DNA of 5,395 nt from positions 1 to 5,395 of the forward strand of contig CAKSBK010000089.1 of assembly GCA_934438035.1 (NCBI GenBank), read 5' to 3'. Below the pieces are notes generated by a model. The model searched no databases. It had not been told where the DNA came from and saw nothing but the letters and a program-made list of their open reading frames with translations. The stretch's first letter is position 1. The number at the start of each line of letters is the position of its first letter. Source of the stretch: an uncultured Christensenellaceae bacterium. GTDB taxonomy: Bacteria > Bacillota > Clostridia > Christensenellales > Christensenellaceae. Below, one piece after another: positions 1-4,916 of this stretch. A program made the translations under genes and the position numbers.

Positions 1-501
1 GAGCTTTATAATGAAAAAGCTTTAGAGTCTTGCGGAAAGCCGGAAGAAAAAAGAGATGAGCTTGAGAGTATGATTTTAAAGCATGCCTATGCGGACAATA
101 AACCTGTTTTGGGAATCTGCAGGGGGGTACAGCTTATGAACGCGGTTCTCGGCGGTACGCTTTATCAGGATTTGCCTTCGCAGAGAAAGAGCGATATTTG
201 CCATGTTATGACGCCGCCGTATGACAGAGCGGTTCATAAGGCGAATATTTTTAAAGATACAAAGCTATTTAAAATATTGGAAGAAAGCGAAATAGGCGTA
301 AACAGCTATCATCATCAAGCGGTTAAGGAGGTTTCGCCTAAGCTTACAGCCTGTGCGGCGGCTTCGGACGGGCTTATTGAGGCGTTAGAGGCGCCCGACA
401 GAAGATTTTTTATAGGCGTGCAATGGCATCCGGAGCTTTTTTATAAAAAAGACGAGGCTTCAAGAAGGCTTTTCTGCGAATTTGTTGAGGCTTGTAAATA
501 A
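1..501 (+). CDS. Gamma-glutamyl-GABA hydrolase-like protein (peptidase C26), 5' end missing
   Basis: Open from the window edge to a TAA stop; 166 codons are visible and the true start lies upstream. Family knowledge: PuuD-like class I glutamine amidotransferase-fold enzymes hydrolyse gamma-glutamyl amide bonds, for example gamma-glutamyl-GABA in polyamine breakdown, in the cytoplasm. Seen here: the nucleophile elbow GICRG with catalytic Cys at bases 118-120, followed by the family signature VQLMNAVLGGTLYQDL; the VNSYHHQAV block near bases 298-324; and the QWHPE box giving His (427-429) and Glu (433-435) of the triad. The ELY at the left edge probably belongs to the family's GGxDVxPxxY segment, so roughly the N-terminal third is missing. 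No polyamine gene is visible, so the substrate is not established. A hairpin terminator lies about 70 bases downstream. Confidence 0.93.
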   Translation, partial: ELYNEKALESCGKPEEKRDELESMILKHAYADNKPVLGICRGVQLMNAVLGGTLYQDLPSQRKSDICHVMTPPYDRAVHKANIFKDTKLFKILEESEIGVNSYHHQAVKEVSPKLTACAAASDGLIEALEAPDRRFFIGVQWHPELFYKKDEASRRLFCEFVEACK

Positions 502-571
502 AAAAAGGGTACTTATATGTAAGAAATGTGCCGTATACTCGGCTGCTGCGCCTTAATTTAACGGATTTTTA

Positions 572-610
572 AAAACGGTGTGACCCATGCGGTTATGCCG
601 TTTTCTCTTT
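572..610 (+). terminator. Intrinsic terminator of the C26 hydrolase gene
   Basis: Bases 572-585 pair with 591-604 as a continuous 14-bp stem around a 5-base loop (CATGC), ending in TTTTCTCTTT. Three pairs (579:597, 580:596, 582:594) are G-U wobbles in the plus-strand RNA and would be A-C mismatches in the minus-strand RNA. The structure therefore favours plus-strand transcription, matching the upstream gene. The T-tract is interrupted by C, so efficiency may be moderate. Confidence 0.7.
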
Positions 611-878
611 GCTGCGCAGGCGCCGCTGTAATAGCGTATGAAATCTCGTACATGTCTGCCGCCTGAGTATCCGGGCGTATATACCAAGATTTTGTCATCA
701 AATTCGGTAATTTTTTGCTTTATTTTCAGAATTATACGGCTAAAGCCTGAGAAGTCCGCATATCGCAAGGCTGAAAAATATGAATTACGGGTTTGCAGTC
801 CGATGCTTACTGTTCTGCGGTAAATCATGCTTTCGGAAAATTTCCGGCATATTTACCCGGAATGATGGCTGCAATGAT
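611..878. other. Intergenic stretch without a supported gene
   Basis: I see no convincing gene here. There are overlapping open frames on both strands: 638-823 plus; 553-828 minus; and 558-698 minus, 46 codons from ATG, ending WVTPFLKIR. None has a ribosome-binding site, and both minus frames run through the terminator at 572-610. Short hairpins occur, for example CGGAA/TTCCG at 834-846 and a bulged stem pairing 790-798 with 815-826. The stretch lies between converging transcripts. It could be a decayed gene or a dispersed repeat. Confidence 0.4.
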
Positions 879-957
879 AAAAAGAGCCGGCACAGTGCGT
901 TAAATCAGCGGGGGGAAAACCTCTCGGCAGATCTTTTATAAAACTGTGTACCGGCTC
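879..957 (-). terminator. Intrinsic terminator closing the candidate small RNA
   Basis: On the minus strand GAGCCGGTACACAGT (957-943) pairs with ACTGTGCCGGCTC (896-884), with a two-base bulge, followed by TTTTT (883-879). The long enclosed segment (942-897) can itself fold: 932-930 pairs with 906-904, and a pyrimidine/purine block at 925-920 faces 915-910. That inner pairing is better in the plus-strand RNA (G-U) than in the minus-strand RNA (A-C). No T-run follows on the plus strand, so minus-strand termination is the natural reading. Confidence 0.6.
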
Positions 958-1090
958 GAAAATTCAGTAATCTTTTGCATTTGCTTTTTTCTCTGCGAAA
1001 GCAAACGCTGCATAGGAACGGAGCAGCCGCAATCAATATTCTTTTTGAATCCGGTCTGTTTTGCGGATAAATGCTACGGCATATTTAGGT
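879..1090 (-). ncRNA. Candidate structured small RNA of about 210 nt
   Basis: Read on the minus strand, an extended -10 promoter (TGGTATAAT, 1105-1097) predicts a start near 1090, and an intrinsic terminator ends near 879. No credible ORF lies between. Local hairpins follow one another: ATGC/GCAT (1082-1071, loop CGTA); CCGCAA/TTGCGG (1066-1061 with 1032-1027) enclosing ATTC/GAAT; GCTGC/GCAGC (1027-1023 with 1011-1007); an 11-bp stem (1008-998 with 987-977, one G-U pair in the minus RNA, a mismatch in the plus RNA); and the terminator stem (957-943 with 896-884). I do not recognise the family. It lacks the single long hairpin of 6S RNA, and I see no RNase P, SRP or tmRNA hallmarks. Its function is unknown; trans-acting regulation is only a guess. 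Confidence 0.55.
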
Positions 1091-1096
1091 ATGCAA

Positions 1097-1105
1097 ATTA
1101 TACCA
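1097..1105 (-). promoter_or_regulatory. Extended -10 promoter of the candidate small RNA
   Basis: The minus strand reads TGGTATAAT: a perfect sigma-A -10 hexamer preceded by the TGn extension. TTGCCG lies 20 bases upstream, too far to be a normal -35, but extended -10 promoters can work without one. An exact direct repeat ATTTGCAT (1112-1105 and 1098-1091, 14-bp period) brackets the -10 and could be an operator. Confidence 0.5.
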
Positions 1106-1249
1106 TGCAAATAAGTATAATCCGGCAAATTCTCCGAAGTGTCGATTGACTGTTTTGAAATTAGCGTTGGTTATTACTTTCCTTTATAAGAAAAGATGCT
1201 TATATACAGTTTAAAATTAACGGAAAGGGAATGGATTTATACATTGTTA

Positions 1250-1285
1250 AAGAAAAATGACCTGCAGATTTATTGCCGGTCATTT
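1250..1285 (-). terminator. Intrinsic terminator at the end of the leftward operon
   Basis: On the minus strand AAATGACC (1285-1278) pairs perfectly with GGTCATTT (1262-1255). Three inner pairs (1276-1274 with 1266-1264) leave a 7-base loop, and the stem is followed by TTTTTCTTT. It lies about 185 bases past the stop of the membrane protein gene and upstream of the small-RNA promoter, so it would isolate the RNA from operon read-through. Confidence 0.65.
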
Positions 1286-1429
1286 CGGTTATGTATATAT
1301 AATTTTGGAATTAACAGCTTAAAAGCTCGTTTTCGCATACGGTTCATTTTACATGCCTATAACATCGGTTTTATGGCTTTCATCTTTTAGGCAATCTCTT
1401 AGGTTTAGGGCGTCTGTTTTACAAGCTAA

Positions 1430-1465
1430 CTGCTGAGCCTGCCGCCGATTTAAGGCTTGGCGCAG
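1430..1465 (-). other. Hairpin just past the membrane protein stop codon
   Basis: CTGC (1430-1433) pairs with GCAG (1462-1465), and AGCCT (1436-1440) with AGGCT (1453-1457), with an asymmetric internal loop between them. It starts 3 bases beyond the stop. No clear T-run follows on the minus strand, so it may be a weak terminator or a 3'-end stabilising structure. Confidence 0.35.
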
Positions 1466-1468
1466 ATA

Positions 1469-1948
1469 TTATGCGTCCTCTTTTATTAATATTTCCTTAG
1501 GTGCGCTTTTATATGAAATATAAATATGGCAGACGGCAAATATTACGGAGAAGAACAATAAAGTCCATTTCCCGCAGAGAAGCCCCGAAAGGAAAAACAA
1601 AAGCGAGGGAATAACCGAAAGGGCAAGGCAGAGCGGCAAAGTAAATTTAAGCTCCGTAAAATATATAAGCCAGGCGAAAAGGTAAAGCACGGTCAATATG
1701 ATGCTTAATATTATTCTCAAGGGCTGTGCGTTAGGACCTATATATCCCGTTTCCAAAAAGCCCGTATTTATTATCATTAATATTAGGCAGGCGTAACGTC
1801 CTATGTTTTCAAGTATATATATCACTTTGGGTATATCGTTTTTGATTTCGCTTTTATTCGTTTGTTTTTTTGCGGTAAACATGTAAAGAATATTGGGCAG
1901 CAATATCATTACGACCGTTACAAAGCCGGTTATACTGAAAAAGTGCAT
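1469..1948 (-). CDS. Uncharacterised five-helix membrane protein
   Basis: 159 residues. AAAGGAG lies about 8 bases before the ATG at 1948, which supports the start. Hydrophobic segments at about residues 4-24, 48-66, 78-97, 104-124 and 127-146 predict five transmembrane helices. A charged loop (about 26-46, Lys/Asn/Asp rich) follows the first helix and a charged tail (KEILIKEDA) ends the protein. The LENIGRYACLILM block and the C-terminal FAVCHIYISY resemble, from memory, a widespread uncharacterised Bacillota membrane family; I cannot name its function. It is not a recognisable holin: it is too long and has too many helices for most classes. It lies 94 bases downstream of the terminase large-subunit gene on the same strand, possibly with its own promoter, so it may be a host gene beside the phage module or a cargo gene. 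Confidence 0.8.
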   Translation of the reverse strand: MHFFSITGFVTVVMILLPNILYMFTAKKQTNKSEIKNDIPKVIYILENIGRYACLILMIINTGFLETGYIGPNAQPLRIILSIILTVLYLFAWLIYFTELKFTLPLCLALSVIPSLLFFLSGLLCGKWTLLFFSVIFAVCHIYISYKSAPKEILIKEDA

Positions 1949-2021
1949 AATGCTTCTCCTTTCGGTGTTGAATATAAATATTTTAAACCGCGTTATATAC
2001 GGCGTTTTATTGACAATTTAT

Positions 2022-2030
2022 TATATACCA
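2022..2030 (-). promoter_or_regulatory. Possible extended -10 promoter for the membrane protein gene
   Basis: The minus strand reads TGGTATATA, a TGn-extended -10 with five of six consensus bases, in the 94-base gap after the terminase stop. I see no good -35. Transcription would start near 2015 and leave a leader of roughly 65 bases. The same TGGTATA word marks the candidate small-RNA promoter. The gap is very A/T rich, so chance occurrence is a real possibility. Confidence 0.3.
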
Positions 2031-2042
2031 CTCGTAAAAAAA

Positions 2043-3482
2043 TTATAAACCGTAGCTTAAAAAATTTTCCGCTTCGTCATACCACGTGTCTGAAACGCAT
2101 TCGTCATTTTGCCCGGTAGGACGGCTTATTAAAAGATATCTTAAAGCGTCGGGCGCATGTGTAAGCTCATGAGGCTCTTTTGCGCAATCGGAAGCTCGGC
2201 GCTTATCGCATTTTATTGAAATAAGCGAGCGTATAAGGTTCTTGCAGCAGGAAAATATTTTAAGCCGGCTTGTCTGTTTTCCTGATATATCGGTATAAAC
2301 CTTAAGCATTTCTTTTAGGTTCAGCCAGCCGGATTCTCTGTCGGCGCTTGCTTTTTCAAAATTAAAGCCGCCGTCCCTAAAAGCCTCGATGCGAGTCCTG
2401 CCGGTTTCTCCGGAACGTCCGAAAAGATCCGGAGGAGCAAACCTGGCATAGATATCCTCTCCCTCCTCAGCCTCAGCCATTTTTTTGCAGGCGTCTGAGA
2501 TGATAAGCCCGCTTTCATAAACCTCTCTGTAAATATAGCAATTATCCTCTTCGTCAAACGCCGCCCAAACCGAGGCGAGCATATCGAGGCCGTAATCTAT
2601 AGCGTGGTATTTTCTCCAATGAGCGGGAATGTTAAAAGGGGATATTATATGTATATCGCTTCTGAAATTATCAAAATATGAGCCGCCGGGGGAGGATAAC
2701 GCCTCTTCGGGCGTCATGGGATATTCCTTCTTAACCATTTCTCCCATAAGCTCGCGCGTTTTTTTATACCATTCGTCGTTTCTTGAGGGATCCGTGTTCC
2801 AGGGGAGAAAAATTTTGTTAAACTGCTTGCTGTTTTTCCAAAGCCGCTCAAAGAGCGTTCCGAGCTGCATAGTTGAAAGACCGATTACCTTTCCGCCTCC
2901 CGTTCGGTTTACTGTGGGAAGACCGCTTACCCATATTTCTTCGGCGTATTGCTGATATGCCCATTCGTCAAATATTATGAGGTCGGCGGTAAAGCTTCTC
3001 GCTGCGCCGGGGGCGCTTGCAAATACGGTGAACGCGGAAAACTTTTTGCCGTTTAAGTAAAGCTCTATTTCCGTTTGGCGCTTTTTAAAGGTAAACCAGC
3101 CGGCGCTTTTTTCTTCTGCGGGACGGACGAACGCCCGTAATTCTAAAAGCATTACGCTTAACCTGCGTATAAGCTCGTTTGCTTCCGTTTGCGTTCTTGA
3201 AAGAGCGACTACGCTTGCACCCTCTTTTGTTAACAGCATAAAGAGCGCATAAGCCAAAACGAGCCAGGTGATTCCGAGCTGGCGCGCCTTTAAAATAATG
3301 TTAAGGCGATGGGAATCAATGCTTAAAAGCGCTTTTTTCTGCCCCTCCCAAAGCTTAAAGGGAACTATTGGGGATAAGCCGTCTTTTGATTCTATTTTTA
3401 CGTATTGTTCTATAAAATACAGAGGATGTCCTTTTATATATGCGTATTCCTCCTTTTTCGCATTTTCAATTATTCTCTGCAT
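2043..3482 (-). CDS. Phage terminase large subunit (TerL)
   Basis: 479 residues from the ATG at 3482. TerL is the packaging motor and nuclease that cuts concatemeric phage DNA and pumps it through the portal into procapsids. Visible motifs: the family's N-terminal IPFKLW-like block (here VPFKLWEGQKKALL, about 40-53); a degenerate Walker A, KARQLGIT (65-72); Walker B LIIFDEWA (168-175) with the catalytic Asp-Glu; the coupling motif GLSTM (201-205); and an RNase H-like nuclease domain with AIDYGLD (Asp 296), PPDLFG (Asp 352) and THAPDALRYLL (Asp 445). All catalytic acids appear present and the length is normal for the family. A GTG at 3497 would add five residues; GGAG sits only 1 base from it and 16 bases from the ATG, so the start is uncertain. 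The 3' end of the terS gene overlaps this start, implying coupled translation. No portal gene follows. Confidence 0.93.
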   Translation of the reverse strand: MQRIIENAKKEEYAYIKGHPLYFIEQYVKIESKDGLSPIVPFKLWEGQKKALLSIDSHRLNIILKARQLGITWLVLAYALFMLLTKEGASVVALSRTQTEANELIRRLSVMLLELRAFVRPAEEKSAGWFTFKKRQTEIELYLNGKKFSAFTVFASAPGAARSFTADLIIFDEWAYQQYAEEIWVSGLPTVNRTGGGKVIGLSTMQLGTLFERLWKNSKQFNKIFLPWNTDPSRNDEWYKKTRELMGEMVKKEYPMTPEEALSSPGGSYFDNFRSDIHIISPFNIPAHWRKYHAIDYGLDMLASVWAAFDEEDNCYIYREVYESGLIISDACKKMAEAEEGEDIYARFAPPDLFGRSGETGRTRIEAFRDGGFNFEKASADRESGWLNLKEMLKVYTDISGKQTSRLKIFSCCKNLIRSLISIKCDKRRASDCAKEPHELTHAPDALRYLLISRPTGQNDECVSDTWYDEAENFLSYGL

Positions 3483-3876
3483 ATCGTTTTGAAACACGCT
3501 CCAAGAGCTTTTTATCTTCGTCCGTTAAATAAAGCTTCATTTCACTGCTTTGCGAATCGGAAAACATGCCGAAATATTTACATAAAAGCTCTAAAGCTTT
3601 AAGCTTATCGGCGGTTTCGATTTTTATGCCGTCTTTTGTTTTTTGTATGGAGACTATTGCGGCGCGCTCGTCTTCCGAAAGCTCTGAAGTATCGGTATAT
3701 TTAAGCTTTTCTTTACCCGTCTCGGCGTCGGTTTCTATATTTATATAATTTGCGGCGCTTGCAAAGGCTATTCTTCCGAGCTCCTTTAAAACCTTAATTT
3801 CGGAGACGCCGCCCCTTGAGCTTTTTGCTTTTTTTGAATATTCTTTTATGTCGGTAACGTTGTTTAAGTATTTCAT
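3466..3876 (-). CDS. Terminase small subunit-like protein lacking the N-terminal HTH
   Basis: 136 residues. TerS normally binds the packaging site on DNA and hands it to TerL. The region ELGRIAFASAAN (32-43) and the block from about 64 to 105 (SELSEDERAAIVSI, DGIKIETADKLKALELL, YFGMF) match, from memory, the oligomerisation half of the XtmA/Terminase_2 family. The usual N-terminal helix-turn-helix with its T-x-KQ-x-x-F and AYRAG-like features is absent; instead there are about 30 basic residues (KEYSKKAKSSRGG). The C-terminal tail is charged. AAAGGAG inside the preceding gene lies 9 bases before the ATG, and only 3 bases separate that gene's stop from this start. The gene overlaps TerL at its 3' end. 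Position directly before TerL supports the call, but the lost HTH leaves DNA recognition unexplained. Confidence 0.82.
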   Translation of the reverse strand: MKYLNNVTDIKEYSKKAKSSRGGVSEIKVLKELGRIAFASAANYINIETDAETGKEKLKYTDTSELSEDERAAIVSIQKTKDGIKIETADKLKALELLCKYFGMFSDSQSSEMKLYLTDEDKKLLERVSKRYAENN

Positions 3877-3879
3877 AAT

Positions 3880-4164
3880 TCATTTCTCCTTTGATTTATC
3901 GAGATATACGAAAAACATTTTTCGTATGCGTTTAAATTGACTTTCGCTGTAGGGAATGTCTATGTATCTGAAAGGGGTGTCTGGAGTGCAGACGTTAAGC
4001 TTTAATTTTTGGGCGTATTCACCTGCGGCGTTTTTTGCGGCTTCGTCAATGAGCTTTTTTCCATTGACACTGAGGCGGTCATATTGCCTGCAAAAGTGCT
4101 TAAGCTCTTGGTATCTGTCATAGCTTATTCCGAGCTTGTCAAGCTTCATTGCATATTCACGCAT
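3880..4164 (-). CDS. Prophage-type protein of unknown function, upstream of terminase
   Basis: 94 residues. The N-terminal LDKLGISYDRYQELKHFC and the C-terminal block around FKRIRKMFFVYLDK resemble, from memory, proteins often encoded just ahead of terminase genes in clostridial prophages. Their function is not established; a role in late-gene control or packaging is a guess from position. This copy seems short for that group. It is mostly helical and charged, with one predicted loop (NVCTPDTPFRYIDIPY, about 57-72). TTGGAG lies 7 bases before the ATG at 4164, which supports this start over an in-frame ATG at 4149. The start overlaps the end of the upstream regulator by 8 bases, so the two are probably translated together. 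Confidence 0.72.
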   Translation of the reverse strand: MREYAMKLDKLGISYDRYQELKHFCRQYDRLSVNGKKLIDEAAKNAAGEYAQKLKLNVCTPDTPFRYIDIPYSESQFKRIRKMFFVYLDKSKEK

Positions 4165-4360
4165 CGGTTTTCTCCAACAATTCGTCTGCGCTTATTTTCA
4201 TAAGCTTGCAGAGCGCCGCAAATTCGTCAAGAAAAAGAGCTCTTTTTCCGGAGAGCTTTTTTGAAAGCGACGACGGACTCATATGCAGGTATCGTGCCGC
4301 CTCTTTTTGTGAAATGTTGTGCGTTATTAGGTTGCGTTTGAGAATGGTGCTGATATTCAT
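4157..4360 (-). CDS. Small XRE-family HTH regulator, Cro-like
   Basis: 67 residues, essentially a single DNA-binding domain. The Cro/C1-type helix-turn-helix is clear at about residues 16-40 (ISQKEAARYLHMSPSSLSKK), followed by helices LFLDEFAALCKLMKI and ADELLEK. A consensus AGGAGG lies 5 bases before the ATG at 4360. As the first gene of the leftward cluster, divergent from the 4523 repressor, it occupies the position of Cro or an excision/early regulator in a phage switch. No dimerisation or protease domain is present. It probably acts on the 4361-4522 control region, which is inferred from position only. Confidence 0.88.
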   Translation of the reverse strand: MNISTILKRNLITHNISQKEAARYLHMSPSSLSKKLSGKRALFLDEFAALCKLMKISADELLEKTDA

Positions 4361-4370
4361 TATTTCCTCC

Positions 4371-4415
4371 TAACAAGAAATTCTATGTTAAATAAAAAAT
4401 AACACGTGAAATTCT
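4371..4415. promoter_or_regulatory. Operator-like repeats beside the Cro-like gene
   Basis: TAACA (4371-4375), TGTTA (4386-4390) and TAACA (4400-4404) alternate in orientation at near-regular 14-15 bp steps, forming two overlapping dyads. GAAATTCT occurs exactly at 4377-4384 and again at 4408-4415, 31 bp apart, close to three helical turns. CACGTG lies at 4403-4408. The first dyad overlaps the Shine-Dalgarno region of the 4360 gene. These are plausible binding sites for one or both XRE proteins, but the region is A/T rich. Confidence 0.4.
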
Positions 4416-4424
4416 TTAGAACAA
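4396..4424 (-). promoter_or_regulatory. Possible promoter of the leftward packaging cluster
   Basis: On the minus strand TTGTTC (4424-4419) and TATTTT (4401-4396) are exactly 17 bases apart, predicting a start near 4389 and a leader of about 29 bases before the Cro-like gene. Both hexamers are weak. An alternative -10 is TAGAAT (4385-4380) with TTCACG as -35 at a 19-base spacing. A weak promoter covered by operator-like repeats would fit a repressed arm, but the assignment is tentative. Confidence 0.35.
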
Positions 4425-4460
4425 TGAGAAAAAATTAGATAAAAATCGACACGGGGATTT

Positions 4461-4489
4461 TTGACATACGCCTTTTTCACTAATAATAT
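4461..4489 (+). promoter_or_regulatory. Sigma-A promoter of the XRE repressor
   Basis: TTGACA (4461-4466) and TAATAT (4484-4489) are separated by exactly 17 bases: a perfect -35 and a near-consensus -10. Transcription should start near 4496, leaving a short leader of about 27 bases that contains GGAGGGG at 4511-4517. This is the strongest promoter-like sequence in the window, consistent with constitutive or autoregulated repressor expression. Confidence 0.8.
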
Positions 4490-4522
4490 AAAGATAGTTA
4501 AATAAAAGTCGGAGGGGAAGAG

Positions 4523-4831
4523 ATGAGATATTCCATCGGAGAAAGGATAAAAAACAAAAGGGAAGCATGCGGTTTAACTCAAAAGCAGCTTGCAAGGCTT
4601 ATAGACGTTAACGAGGCGGTGGTCTCTAATTGGGAAACGGGAAAAAACAGACCGAATACCGATGTCTTAAAAAAACTCTGCGACGCGCTTTCGTGTACGG
4701 CGGACTGCCTTTTGGATTTATCTGTCAGCGTGCCGTCTTTTACGAGCGATGCACAGAAGGTTGCAAAAGCATATGAAACAGCGGAGGAAAAAACAAAAAA
4801 AATCGTTCGCTGCGTTTTGGGGCTTGATTAG
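4523..4831 (+). CDS. XRE-family repressor, CI-like, short form
   Basis: 102 residues. The N-terminal Cro/C1-type HTH is textbook: LTQKQLARLIDVNEAVVSNW (18-37), then ETGKNRPNTDVLKKLCDAL. The C-terminal part (about 75-102, DAQKVAKAYETAEEKTKKIV) resembles the short helical tail of small clostridial phage-type repressors and probably mediates dimerisation. There is no LexA-like autoprotease domain and no ImmA-type metallopeptidase beside it, so RecA-driven self-cleavage is unlikely and the inducing signal is unknown. GGAGGGG lies 5 bases before the ATG, downstream of a near-consensus promoter. Divergent from the Cro-like gene, it is the probable repressor of the packaging arm. Confidence 0.9.
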   Translation: MRYSIGERIKNKREACGLTQKQLARLIDVNEAVVSNWETGKNRPNTDVLKKLCDALSCTADCLLDLSVSVPSFTSDAQKVAKAYETAEEKTKKIVRCVLGLD

Positions 4832-4874
4832 AAAAATTTAACTTAATAAGCGGGTCTCTTAATGCGGATATTAT

Positions 4875-4893
4875 ATTTGCGAAAAGCGCAAAT
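4875..4893 (+). other. Small hairpin between the repressor and the 51-residue gene
   Basis: ATTTGCG (4875-4881) pairs with CGCAAAT (4887-4893) as a 7-bp stem around AAAAG. No T-run follows, and the AAAGGAG ribosome-binding site begins 8 bases later. It may be a weak attenuator or a 5' leader structure of the next gene. An overlapping GCGC/GCGC pairing (4886-4897) could compete with it. Confidence 0.3.
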
Positions 4894-4916
4894 GCGCATG
4901 AAAGGAGCATAATGAA

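Larger units (their letters stand above)
4387..4507. repeat. Direct repeat GTTAAATAAAA, two copies
   Basis: An exact 11-base word occurs at 4387-4397 and 4497-4507 (110-bp period). The first copy falls on the probable leftward start region. The second sits at the predicted +1 of the rightward repressor promoter. Paired sites over two divergent starts would suit repression or looping. Because the word is all A/T except one G, chance occurrence cannot be excluded. Confidence 0.35.

Noticed and set aside
879..1090. Identification of the small RNA as 6S RNA
   Set aside because: Length and terminator fit, but the sequence folds as a chain of local hairpins and I cannot draw the single long hairpin with central bubble that defines 6S.
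1316..1329. AGCTT/AAGCT mini-hairpin before CGTTTT as a plus-strand terminator
   Set aside because: Stem is only five mostly A/T pairs with a 2-base loop and no plus-strand gene precedes it.
946..1390. Two short plus-strand open frames (67 and 64 codons)
   Set aside because: No ribosome-binding sites and low-complexity Ile/Tyr/Phe-rich products. The first lies opposite the candidate small RNA and the second across a terminator hairpin.
1862..2119. Plus-strand open frame of 85 codons
   Set aside because: Runs antisense through the start of the membrane protein gene, the gap and the end of terL; no start signal and no recognisable product.
2321..2557. Minus-strand open frame of 78 codons
   Set aside because: Lies wholly inside the terminase large-subunit gene in another frame; no ribosome-binding site and no family resemblance.
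2629..2955. Plus-strand open frame of 108 codons
   Set aside because: Antisense to the conserved Walker B and nuclease regions of TerL; an open shadow of that gene with no start signal.
3268..3748. Plus-strand open frames antisense to terL and terS
   Set aside because: Complementary to clearly coding sequence; no ribosome-binding sites and atypical composition rich in Ser, Phe and Cys.
4009..4373. Plus-strand open frames opposite the 94-residue gene and the Cro-like gene
   Set aside because: They cross the junction of two well-supported minus-strand genes and lack start signals.
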